Below, in pieces: positions 1 to 6,533 of a stretch of DNA of 14,581 bases (position 1 is the stretch's first letter; each line of letters begins with the position of its first letter). The stretch is taken from NCBI GenBank assembly GCA_017382915.1, contig JAFNZJ010000009.1, positions 1 to 14,581 on the forward strand, written 5' to 3'. The translations under genes and the position numbers were made by a program. Below the pieces are notes generated by a model that worked only from the letters and a program-made list of their open reading frames with translations, made no database searches and was not told the origin of the DNA. Origin of the DNA: Clostridia bacterium (GTDB lineage: Bacteria; Bacillota; Clostridia; Oscillospirales; Acutalibacteraceae).

Positions 1-14
1 ACCGCCTTGGCTGT

Positions 15-43
15 ATTATAGCATAAAAGCGGCAATAAATCAA
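15..43 (-). promoter_or_regulatory. Leftward sigma-A type promoter leaving the window
   Basis: Read on the minus strand, TTGATT at 43-38 is followed after exactly 17 nt by TATAAT at 20-15, preceded by TG (TGCTATAAT, extended -10). A transcript would start near position 8 and run off the left edge, so the gene it serves is not visible. The -35 box overlaps the left arm of the first hairpin of the array (41-55). Confidence 0.6.
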
Positions 44-230
44 TGCGAAGCATTGTATTTGCGCGAAGTGCAACATCGTTGGGCGTTAGCCCACATCGTT
101 TGTGCGAAGCACAACACTGTTTGCCGAAGGCAACCACGTTTTGTGTCCGCAAGCGGAATGATGTTTTCGCCAAGCGAAAAATGATGTTGACCGCAAGCGG
201 TCAAACGATGTTGTGCCCTAAAGGACACAA
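41..230. repeat. Array of nine short hairpins with a conserved 9-nt linker
   Basis: Nine perfect or near-perfect inverted repeats follow each other: CAATGC/GCATTG (41-55), TTGCGC/GTGCAA (59-73, one G-T pair), TGGGC/GCCCA (80-93), TTGTGC/GCACAA (100-114), TTGCC/GGCAA (121-133), TCCGC/GCGGA (146-157), TTTTCGC/GCGAAAA (164-180), TTGACCGC/GCGGTCAA (187-204) and TTGTGCCC/GGACACAA (211-230, one mismatch). Loops are mostly GAA, AA or CAA. All stems differ but pairing is kept. The linkers between hairpins two to nine begin at 72, 92, 113, 132, 157, 180 and 204. The first two read AACATCGTT and CACATCGTT, the middle two are degenerate (AACACTGTT, AACCACGTT), and the last three read AATGATGTT twice and AACGATGTT, the reverse complement of the first. 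Spacing is 19-25 nt. I do not recognise a named family. An open frame across it is an artefact of the repeat. Confidence 0.85.
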
Positions 231-234
231 ACAC

Positions 235-272
235 AAAAAGAAAGACGCGATTTTCATCGTGTCTTTCTTTTT
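235..272 (-). terminator. Rho-independent terminator of tRNA-Leu, roughly symmetric
   Basis: A 17-bp inverted repeat with one mismatch pairs 235-251 with 256-272 around a 4-nt loop. On the minus strand it begins at the last base of the tRNA CCA end and finishes in CTTTCTTTTT, a good T-tract. The only imperfect pair (247 with 260) is A-C in the minus-strand RNA and G-U in the plus-strand RNA, so it could also stop rightward transcription coming out of the hairpin array. Confidence 0.8.
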
Positions 273-358
273 GGTGCCGCTGGCCGGACTTGAACCGGCA
301 CGGTATCGCTACCGAGGGATTTTAAGTCCCTTGTGTCTGCCTATTCCACCACAGCGGC
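272..358 (-). tRNA. tRNA-Leu, anticodon UAA
   Basis: The minus strand folds as a complete 87-nt class II tRNA. The seven-pair acceptor stem is GCCGCTG/CAGCGGC, followed by discriminator A and a gene-encoded CCA. The anticodon stem AGGGA/TCCCT encloses the loop CTTAAAA, giving anticodon TAA, which reads UUA leucine codons. A long variable arm (GGTA-GCGA-TACC) is typical of tRNA-Leu. The T arm GCCGG-TTCAAGT-CCGGC is canonical. It has its own promoter at 377-405 and terminator at 235-272, so it is a single-gene unit divergent from glmS. Confidence 0.97.
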
Positions 359-376
359 TAATATTTAACTCTACTT

Positions 377-405
377 ATTTTAGACTATTTTTACCCTGTT
401 GTCAA
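377..405 (-). promoter_or_regulatory. Promoter of tRNA-Leu
   Basis: On the minus strand a perfect TTGACA (-35, 405-400) is separated by 17 nt from TAAAAT (-10, 382-377). The predicted start near 370 lies about 12 nt upstream of the mature tRNA 5' end at 358, leaving a short 5' leader for RNase P. Confidence 0.85.
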
Positions 406-514
406 GTGTAAATTTGCATTAAATAAATTTTTCTTATTTTGCCCGTCAACCAACATTTACCAAACCCACAAATAACGGTTATCAGAATTATTACCCACAA
501 AAAAATACCATAAT

Positions 515-530
515 AATATTGGTCAATATT
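515..530. promoter_or_regulatory. Perfect 7-2-7 inverted repeat ahead of glmS
   Basis: AATATTG-GT-CAATATT is a perfect dyad lying 8 nt upstream of the glmS ribosome binding site (AGGTGG, 539-544). It overlaps the AT-rich region where a -10 box would be expected (CATAAT 509-514 or TAATAT 514-519), but I find no convincing -35 partner. An operator for a glmS repressor is possible. In such AT-rich sequence a 7-bp dyad can also arise by chance. Confidence 0.35.
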
Positions 531-551
531 TTTAAAACAGGTGGTATTATT

Positions 552-2378
552 ATGTGTGGAATTATAGGTTATGTTGGTGGCAAGTCGGCCGCGCCTATTT
601 TGCTTGATGGGCTGGAAAAGCTTGAATATAGGGGTTATGATTCGGCAGGTATTGCCGTTATAAATAGCAATGAACTAAATGTTATAAAAACCGCTAAAAG
701 AATTGCAGACCTTAAGGGCATAACCCAAAACGGCAGTACCACCAAGGGCAATATTGGTATTGGTCACACACGCTGGGCAACCCACGGTGCGCCAACCGAA
801 ACAAACGCCCACCCGCACATAAGCTATGGCGGTAATTTTGCGGTGGTGCATAACGGCATTATTGAAAACTATTTGCCCCTTAAAAATGAACTTATCTTAA
901 AGGGGGTTAATTTTAAAAGCGAAACCGACACCGAAGTAATTGCCCACCTTTTAGAGTTTAATTTTAAGGGGGATGTTTTTGATTGCATCAAAAACACCAT
1001 ATCGGTTTTAAGTGGCTCATACGCGTTGGGCATACTGTACCTAAACAGCCCCGACACGCTATATGCCGTTAAAAATTTCAGTCCCCTTATAGCGGGGGTT
1101 GGTGTGACAGAAAATTTTATTGCTTCAGACATAACACCCCTTATTCCCCACACCAAGGATGTTATATACCTTAAGGACAAGGAAATAGCCGTTATAACAG
1201 GTGACAGCCTTAATATATTTGATTTATCAGGCAAACCAAAAAGCCCAAAGATTGAGCGCATAACCGGAAGCGCCGAATCGGTTGAAAAGGGCGGTTATGA
1301 CCATTTTATGATGAAGGAAATTAAAGAGCAGCCCCCGGTTATTTTAAAAACCGCCACACCCCATATTAAGGATGGCAGGGTGGTTTTTGACGGACTTAAC
1401 CTTACTAAAGAAAAAATTAAAGACATTAAAAAAATTGTAATTACCGCCTGCGGGTCGGCATATCACACCGGTATGGTGGCTAAATATGTTTTTGAGCAGC
1501 TGCTAAAAATTCCTGTAAGTGTTGATTTGGCAAGCGAATTCAGGTATCAAAATCCTGTAGTTGACCAAAACACGCTGGTTATTGTAATAAGTCAGTCGGG
1601 TGAAACGGCAGACACCCTTGCCGCACTGAATAAGGCAAAAGATAAGGGTGCCTACACCCTTGGCATAGTTAATGTTAAGGGTAGTTCCATTGCCAAGGCC
1701 TGCCACGACACGCTGTTTACGGGGGCGGGCAGTGAAATATCGGTTGCTACCACCAAGGCATACTCTGCCCAGCTTATAATTTTATATTTGTTTGCGGTTT
1801 TTATGGCAGGGCATCTTGGCACAAGTGATGAAAAGCTTAGGGCTGCTCTGCTTAATGAAATTATGACCCTACCCCAAAAAGTCCAAGAAATTTTTATGTT
1901 AGAGGAAAATATTAAAGCCCTTGCTAAAAAGCATCACACCATAACCGATGCGTTTTTCATCGGTCGCAATTTAGATTACGCGGTTGCCCTTGAAGGGGCG
2001 CTAAAACTAAAAGAAATTTCATACATTAACTGTTTGGGAATGGCGGCGGGTGAACTTAAGCACGGTACAATTTCACTTATTGAAAACGGGACCTTTGTTT
2101 TAGCACTTGCGATGTATGAAAAGCTAAACGATAAAATGTTAAGCAATATTAAAGAGGTTAAGGCCAGGGGCGCCAATGTTTTGGTGGTGACTTTTAAGGG
2201 CAATAACACCTTTTTAGGTGCCGCCGATGATATTATTTACCTACCAAAGACCCACCCACTTTTAACCCCATCACTTGCCGTTATACCTCTGCAAATTTTT
2301 GCATACTACATTGCACTTTTTCGCGGTGCCGATATTGACAAGCCCCGCAACCTGGCAAAATCGGTAACGGTTGAATAG
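552..2378 (+). CDS. glmS: Glutamine–fructose-6-phosphate aminotransferase (isomerizing)
   Basis: GlmS converts fructose-6-phosphate and glutamine to glucosamine-6-phosphate and glutamate, the entry step to UDP-GlcNAc and peptidoglycan, in the cytoplasm. The 608-residue protein has the usual family length. It starts MCGIIGYVG, with Cys2 as the N-terminal nucleophile of the glutaminase domain after Met removal; GHTRWATHG follows near residue 75. Two SIS sugar-isomerase domains fill the C-terminal half, with SQSGETADTL and SVATTKAYSAQ, and the end is the conserved DKPRNLAKSVTVE. The ATG at 552 is preferred over an in-frame TTG at 519 because Cys2 must be second and AGGTGG lies 7 nt upstream. The gene stands alone, divergent from tRNA-Leu and closed by a terminator. 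No glmS ribozyme is apparent in the short leader. Confidence 0.98.
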   Translation: MCGIIGYVGGKSAAPILLDGLEKLEYRGYDSAGIAVINSNELNVIKTAKRIADLKGITQNGSTTKGNIGIGHTRWATHGAPTETNAHPHISYGGNFAVVHNGIIENYLPLKNELILKGVNFKSETDTEVIAHLLEFNFKGDVFDCIKNTISVLSGSYALGILYLNSPDTLYAVKNFSPLIAGVGVTENFIASDITPLIPHTKDVIYLKDKEIAVITGDSLNIFDLSGKPKSPKIERITGSAESVEKGGYDHFMMKEIKEQPPVILKTATPHIKDGRVVFDGLNLTKEKIKDIKKIVITACGSAYHTGMVAKYVFEQLLKIPVSVDLASEFRYQNPVVDQNTLVIVISQSGETADTLAALNKAKDKGAYTLGIVNVKGSSIAKACHDTLFTGAGSEISVATTKAYSAQLIILYLFAVFMAGHLGTSDEKLRAALLNEIMTLPQKVQEIFMLEENIKALAKKHHTITDAFFIGRNLDYAVALEGALKLKEISYINCLGMAAGELKHGTISLIENGTFVLALAMYEKLNDKMLSNIKEVKARGANVLVVTFKGNNTFLGAADDIIYLPKTHPLLTPSLAVIPLQIFAYYIALFRGADIDKPRNLAKSVTVE

Positions 2379-2383
2379 ATTTT

Positions 2384-2412
2384 AAAGGTCCGCTACGGCG
2401 GGCCTTTTTATT
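2384..2412 (+). terminator. Terminator of glmS
   Basis: AAAGGTCCGC (2384-2393) pairs with GCGGGCCTTT (2398-2407) through ten pairs, one of them T-G, around the loop TACG, and is followed by a T-run. It begins 6 nt after the glmS stop codon. Confidence 0.92.
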
Positions 2413-2424
2413 TACAAAATATAC

Positions 2425-2453
2425 TTGAAGTGGGTGCAATAAAGTGGTATACT
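2425..2453 (+). promoter_or_regulatory. Promoter of the 2483-3154 gene (and probably yebC)
   Basis: TTGAAG (2425-2430) is separated by exactly 17 nt from TATACT (2448-2453), predicting a start near 2460 and a leader of only about 23 nt before the GTG at 2483. It lies just after the glmS terminator, so it begins a new transcription unit. Confidence 0.75.
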
Positions 2454-2482
2454 TATGTATATGTTTTAAAGGGGTGATTTTT

Positions 2483-3154
2483 GTGGCAGGTGAAAATCTG
2501 GTAAGACCAAAAGGTTTTAAAGCGACTGTTGAAAACTTTTGGTACCATTACAAATTTCACACCATTGTTTGCCTGCTTTTGGTAATAACCCTTGCGGTAT
2601 CGGTAGCGCAGTGTAGCACTAAAACTGAATACGACTATAAAATAGTGGTTGCCACCAAAAGTATGCCCCTTACAACAACCCAATTAACAGCCCTTAAAAA
2701 TGAACTTACCCCCTACGGCACCGACCTAAACGGTGATGGGCAGGTAAATATTTTGCTGGTTGACTGCACTATGGATTCAAACCCTGCAGATTATCAAAAC
2801 AACCTTGCAAAGCAACAAAAGCTGCAGGCCATACTTATGAGTGATACCGATGTTATGCTTTTTATAACCGACCTTAAGGCATTTAGTTTTATTAAAAATC
2901 TTAATGATACAGGCTTTATTGAAAACCTAAACCTGCCTGATGGTGACGGATATTATTATGATTTTACAAACACCGATATTATTAAAAACACCAAGGCCGC
3001 GGCCGATAGTAAAAATCTGTTTAAATGGCCCGAATTTTTAATTAGCCGCCGAATTATTAAGGGAACCCTTTTTGAGGGTCGTGACGGTGTCAATGAAAAT
3101 ATAAAAAATGCCGATGCCTTTATTGAAAGGGTTATAAGCGGCACTACCAAATAA
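2483..3154 (+). CDS. Membrane-anchored extracytoplasmic protein of unknown function
   Basis: The 223-residue protein has a short cytoplasmic N-terminus rich in aromatic and basic residues, one membrane segment at about residues 26-43, and a roughly 180-residue extracytoplasmic domain. At residues 81-89 it carries DLNGDGQVN, a calcium-loop motif of the D-x-N-x-D-G-x-V-N type seen in dockerin and EF-hand-like repeats, but only once, so this is not a normal dockerin. The start chosen is GTG at 2483, with AAAGGGGTGA 5 nt upstream; an earlier in-frame GTG at 2444 lies inside the promoter. yebC follows after 30 nt with no terminator between, so they are probably co-transcribed. I recognise no named family; similar single-span proteins seem common in Ruminococcaceae (recollection, not checked). 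The stretch 3056-3080 encodes RRIIKGTLFEGRDG and ends the domain with basic residues. Confidence 0.8.
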   Translation: MAGENLVRPKGFKATVENFWYHYKFHTIVCLLLVITLAVSVAQCSTKTEYDYKIVVATKSMPLTTTQLTALKNELTPYGTDLNGDGQVNILLVDCTMDSNPADYQNNLAKQQKLQAILMSDTDVMLFITDLKAFSFIKNLNDTGFIENLNLPDGDGYYYDFTNTDIIKNTKAAADSKNLFKWPEFLISRRIIKGTLFEGRDGVNENIKNADAFIERVISGTTK

Positions 3155-3184
3155 GTATTTAATACCGAAAGGAAAGATAAATTT

Positions 3185-3916
3185 ATGTCAGGACATTCCA
3201 AATGGAGCACAATTAAACGCAAAAAAGAAAAAACCGACCAGCAGCGCGCCAAGGTTTTTACCAAAATAGGCCGTGAGCTTGCAGTGGTTGTTAAAAACGG
3301 CGGTCCCGACCCCAATGTTAACAGCAAGCTTAAGGATGTTATTGCCAAGGCAAAGGCAGCCAATGTACCTAACGATAACATTGACCGCATTATTAAAAAG
3401 GCCGCGGGTGAAACAGGCGGCAACAATTATGAGGACATCGTTTATGAGGGTTACGGTCCTTGCGGCGTTGCAGTTATAGTCCAGGCTCTTACCGATAACC
3501 GCAACCGCACCGCAGGTGATTTGCGTCACTACTTTGACAAATTCGGCGGCAATATGGGTCAGCCCGGCTCGGTTATGTTTATGTTTAACCGCCAGGGTGT
3601 TATAACCATTGATGCCGAGGGTCTTGATGAGGATACCGTTATGGAGGCCGCACTTGACGCAGGCGCAGAGGACTTTAATGCTGAGGATGGCATTTTTGAA
3701 ATTACCACCGCCGCAAATGATATGGGTGCAGTTCGCGATGCGTTAGAGGCCGCAGGTTACAGCTTCCTTTCGGCTGAGGTTGCTTATGTACCATCAACCA
3801 CCACCGCCCTTACCGACCCTGATGACATAACCAAAATGGAAAAGCTTATTGACATTTTGGAAGAAAATGATGATGTTCAGGACATTTGGCATAACTGGGA
3901 AATGCCCGAGGAATAA
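3185..3916 (+). CDS. yebC: YebC/PmpR family protein
   Basis: This 243-residue protein matches the YebC/PmpR family in length and begins with the diagnostic MSGHSKWSTIKRKK. Further family features are the helical NVPNDNIDRIIKKAAG near residue 60, YEGYGPCGVAVIVQALTDN near residues 82-100, and the DPDDITKMEKLIDILEENDD segment near the C-terminus. Family members have been described as DNA-binding regulators, and more recently as translation factors that relieve ribosome stalling at proline-rich stretches; the sequence does not decide between these. The ATG at 3185 has AAAGGAAAG upstream. It follows the membrane protein gene by 30 nt and ends at a strong two-way terminator. Confidence 0.96.
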   Translation: MSGHSKWSTIKRKKEKTDQQRAKVFTKIGRELAVVVKNGGPDPNVNSKLKDVIAKAKAANVPNDNIDRIIKKAAGETGGNNYEDIVYEGYGPCGVAVIVQALTDNRNRTAGDLRHYFDKFGGNMGQPGSVMFMFNRQGVITIDAEGLDEDTVMEAALDAGAEDFNAEDGIFEITTAANDMGAVRDALEAAGYSFLSAEVAYVPSTTTALTDPDDITKMEKLIDILEENDDVQDIWHNWEMPEE

Positions 3917-3935
3917 TAAGAATAGTTTTAAAATA

Positions 3936-3974
3936 AAATCACCCCGCCTGTAATAAGGCGGGGTGATTTGTTTT
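3936..3974. terminator. Two-way terminator between yebC and the leftward operon
   Basis: A perfect 14-bp stem pairs AAATCACCCCGCCT (3936-3949) with AGGCGGGGTGATTT (3956-3969) around a 6-nt loop. On the plus strand it is followed by TTTGTTTT. On the minus strand it is followed by TTTATTTTAAAA, so it can end both yebC and the convergent leftward operon. Confidence 0.93.
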
Positions 3975-3980
3975 ACCAAT

Positions 3981-4766
3981 TTACTTTTTTCGGCGGATAT
4001 ACATAGTCTCTTCATTTGGGGCTAATTTTTTGTTTTTAATATCCCTTACAAAGGTGTAACCTATAAGTCCTACTACAACTACACCTGCAATAACTACTGC
4101 ACTAAGTAAAAACATTAGTAAAATTGTGCCCAAATCAAATGCCGATGAGGTGGTGACATCCTTAATATTCAGCGACTGAACACTGCCCCAAGCGGTATTA
4201 ACCTTACTGTCATTAACCGCTCCGTTAAAGGTGTAGCCCACGGTATATAAAATGCCGTTGCGCACCGTCAGGTACTGAATTGAACAAAATTCACCGCCGC
4301 TGTCTTTATCGGTTGCACTTACCTCAATAAGCTTGATGCCGTTTACGGTTGCCATTTTATGTCTGGCGCCCTTAACCTGCACCAAATCGTTTGCGGTTTT
4401 TTGCAGGGCTTCATCGGTAAGCAGTGAAAAATCGGTTACCTTTTTTGAAAAGTCGGTACTGCTTGCCTTTACCGTAACCTGCGCCATATTATCAGGGTTA
4501 ACACCTAAAAATAAAATTTGGGTGTTATCTACCTGCTTTAAATAGTTTTTAAAGGCGCTTTCGCTATAACCTAACGATTCCAAAAGCTCGGTGTTTTCCT
4601 CTGCCGTTTCATTGCTTAACAGCACATACTCCTCCGGCAGGGTTAGGGTCAATTTATGCTCGCTGTTTTCGGCCGTACTTGCCGCAAATACGGTAAGGGT
4701 AAAAAGGCAAATAACAGTAACACTTAAAACAAGGGTGCTGAAAATTTTATTAAATTTTTTAATCAT
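3981..4766 (-). CDS. Secreted, C-terminally membrane-anchored protein of unknown function
   Basis: The 261-residue product has a signal peptide (basic MIKKFNK, hydrophobic core, probable cleavage after VFAA near residue 29). An extracytoplasmic domain of about 180 residues follows, then a long hydrophobic segment at about 212-240 and a basic cytoplasmic tail ending IRRKK. The layout is type I membrane topology. The ectodomain shows alternating beta-like and helical stretches (KLTLTLPEEYVLL near the start, VNGIKLIEVSA and YLTVRNGILYTVGY in the middle), which loosely recalls small surface domains involved in binding; I recognise no family. It is the last gene of the operon, starting 13 nt after the folD stop with AGGGG/AGGGGC just upstream. 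No catalytic motif is visible. Its position behind lgt and folD may simply reflect operon packing. Confidence 0.8.
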   Translation of the reverse strand: MIKKFNKIFSTLVLSVTVICLFTLTVFAASTAENSEHKLTLTLPEEYVLLSNETAEENTELLESLGYSESAFKNYLKQVDNTQILFLGVNPDNMAQVTVKASSTDFSKKVTDFSLLTDEALQKTANDLVQVKGARHKMATVNGIKLIEVSATDKDSGGEFCSIQYLTVRNGILYTVGYTFNGAVNDSKVNTAWGSVQSLNIKDVTTSSAFDLGTILLMFLLSAVVIAGVVVVGLIGYTFVRDIKNKKLAPNEETMYIRRKK

Positions 4767-4779
4767 CAGCCCCTACCCC

Positions 4780-5634
4780 TTACTTTAAAAGATTGTTTTG
4801 TTTTTTAGCGGCCGTAACTGTGTTGGCCATAAGCATTGCTATTGTCATGGGACCTACTCCGCCCGGTACAGGTGTTATGTATGAGCATTTATCCTTAACG
4901 GCTTCAAAATCAACATCACCGCAAAGCTTACCGTCTGCGGGGCGATTCATACCAACATCAATTACTACTGCGCCATCCTTAACCATATCGGGTGTTACAA
5001 AATTGGCCCTGCCGACTGCGGCTACCAAAATGTCTGCCTTTGATGTAATTTCACTTAAATTAACGGTTTTTGAGTGGCAGATGGTAACGGTTGCATTACG
5101 GTGTAATAACAGCATTGCCATTGGTTTACCAACTATATTTGAACGACCTATAACCACGCAGTTTTTACCCTCAATGCTTACGCCCGTTTCATCAATAAGG
5201 CGCATAACACCTGCGGGGGTGCAGGGTAAAAAGTCAAAGTCGCCTATCATAATTTTGCCAACATTAACGGGGTGAAAAGCATCTACATCCTTATCGGGTG
5301 AAATTGCATTGATAACCGCCTTTTCATCCAAATGCTTTGGAAGTGGCAACTGGCAAAGTATACCGTTAATATCACTTCGGTTATTAAGCTCATCAATAAG
5401 ACCTAAAAGTGATGCCATATCGGTATCGGCGGGAAGGGCATATTCTTCAGAATAAATGCCAAGCAGCTCACAGGCCTTTTTCTTATTATTTACATAAACG
5501 CGTGATGCGGGGTCATCACCCACAATTATAACCGCAAGACCAACCGAAATACCCTGCTCTTTAAGGGCGGCAACCTCTGTTTTAAGTTCTTCCTTAGTTT
5601 TTGCCGAAATGGCTTTACCATCTATAATTTGCAT
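4780..5634 (-). CDS. folD: Bifunctional methylenetetrahydrofolate dehydrogenase/cyclohydrolase
   Basis: FolD interconverts 5,10-methylene-THF and 10-formyl-THF through methenyl-THF, using NADP, and feeds one-carbon units to purine and formyl-Met synthesis. The 284-residue length is normal. Visible motifs are YVNNKKKAC (Tyr47, catalytic Lys51), GILCQLPLPKHLD, VVIGRSNIVGKPMA of the Rossmann domain and the C-terminal PVPGGVGPMT. The usual DVDGFHP is DVDAFHP here, a conservative change. The start is ATG at 5634, one base after the lgt stop, with GAGG 9 nt upstream; an in-frame TTG at 5643 would lie on that ribosome binding site. The tight spacing argues for translational coupling with lgt. Confidence 0.97.
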   Translation of the reverse strand: MQIIDGKAISAKTKEELKTEVAALKEQGISVGLAVIIVGDDPASRVYVNNKKKACELLGIYSEEYALPADTDMASLLGLIDELNNRSDINGILCQLPLPKHLDEKAVINAISPDKDVDAFHPVNVGKIMIGDFDFLPCTPAGVMRLIDETGVSIEGKNCVVIGRSNIVGKPMAMLLLHRNATVTICHSKTVNLSEITSKADILVAAVGRANFVTPDMVKDGAVVIDVGMNRPADGKLCGDVDFEAVKDKCSYITPVPGGVGPMTIAMLMANTVTAAKKQNNLLK

Positions 5635-5635
5635 T

Positions 5636-6532
5636 TTATTCAACCTCTTTTTGTTCTGTATCCTCCGCCTTTTGGGATATTACTTCTTCAAAGCCATCCA
5701 CAAAAACGGGACTATATTCACTGTCATTTTTATGTTTTTTGCCTTTTATTTTAAAGACAACCAGCAAGCCTACACACGCAATACAAAGCAGTGCCGAAAG
5801 CAGGCTTGATACCCTGATGCCGCTTTGACCAAGCATTAGGCTGTCGGTACGAAGCAGTTCAATAAAGGTGCGCTCAAAACCGTACCAAGCGCCATAGCAA
5901 AGTGCTATTTGACCCTTATAAGCACGCCTTTTGCTTAGATAATGTAAAACAAAAAAGCCTAAAATACACCAAAGTGATTCATATAAAAAGCAGGGGTGTA
6001 CCAGATTATTACTGCCAACCTCGGCAGCAATTTTGCTGCCCGTCATACCAAACCAGTCACTGCCTGTGAAGGTTCCATACGCCTCTTGATTTACAAAGTT
6101 GCCCCAACGACCGATACCCTGTCCAATCAAAAAACCGATTGAGGTTATATCCAGCGCCGCCAAAAGGCTGAACTTATAAATTCTTTGCATTATAAATATG
6201 GTTATTGCCGCGCCAATTACACCACCGTAAATGGCAAGCCCCCTAAAGCCGTGACCTGAAAAATTAAAGAAATCTTTAAAGGATGAAGCGGGGTCAAAAA
6301 TGATGTAATATGCCCTGGCAGACAAAATGCTTAAGGGCAAAACAACCAAAAAGGAATCAAAAATATGGTTGGTGTTAATACCAAGCCGCTCACCATTTTT
6401 CATGCCGTAAAATAAAGCAAGCAAAACACCCACGGCAATTAAAATGCCGTACCAGTAAATATCCCACCCAAAAAGCGAAAATGCTACGGGGTTGACCGGT
6501 ATGGTTATGCCAAAAATAGTAATACTACCCAT
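5636..6532 (-). CDS. lgt: Prolipoprotein diacylglyceryl transferase
   Basis: Lgt transfers diacylglycerol from phosphatidylglycerol to the lipobox cysteine of prolipoproteins at the cytoplasmic membrane. The 298-residue protein has several hydrophobic spans and the family motifs HGFRGLAIYGGVIGA (around residues 94-108), the signature GRWGNFVNQEAYG, HPCFLYES and RTFIELLRTDSLMLG. A hydrophilic acidic tail of about 40 residues follows the last span and lies beyond the conserved core. The start is ATG at 6532, one base after the stop of the upstream M16 gene, with AAAGGGGG inside that gene's 3' end as ribosome binding site. An in-frame start at 6565 would extend it by 11 residues into the upstream gene and is less likely. 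Confidence 0.97.
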   Translation of the reverse strand: MGSITIFGITIPVNPVAFSLFGWDIYWYGILIAVGVLLALFYGMKNGERLGINTNHIFDSFLVVLPLSILSARAYYIIFDPASSFKDFFNFSGHGFRGLAIYGGVIGAAITIFIMQRIYKFSLLAALDITSIGFLIGQGIGRWGNFVNQEAYGTFTGSDWFGMTGSKIAAEVGSNNLVHPCFLYESLWCILGFFVLHYLSKRRAYKGQIALCYGAWYGFERTFIELLRTDSLMLGQSGIRVSSLLSALLCIACVGLLVVFKIKGKKHKNDSEYSPVFVDGFEEVISQKAEDTEQKEVE

Positions 6533-6533
6533 T

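Noticed and set aside
41..230. CRISPR array
   Set aside because: The conserved unit is only 9 nt, the variable segments are palindromes rather than unique spacers, and the period of 19-25 nt is too short. No cas gene is present.
43..411. 122-codon rightward open frame
   Set aside because: It runs through the hairpin array, a terminator and the antisense of tRNA-Leu, has no ribosome binding site, and its residues reflect the repeat. The same holds for the leftward frame at 40-234.
359..551. glmS ribozyme
   Set aside because: No recognisable ribozyme core and little room after the divergent tRNA promoter.
519..551. N-terminal extension of GlmS from a TTG start
   Set aside because: GlmS needs Cys2 exposed after Met removal, and a ribosome binding site supports the ATG at 552.
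2956..3529. Long leftward open frames opposite the 2483 gene and yebC
   Set aside because: They are antisense shadows without ribosome binding sites or recognisable domains, and yebC is certain on the other strand.
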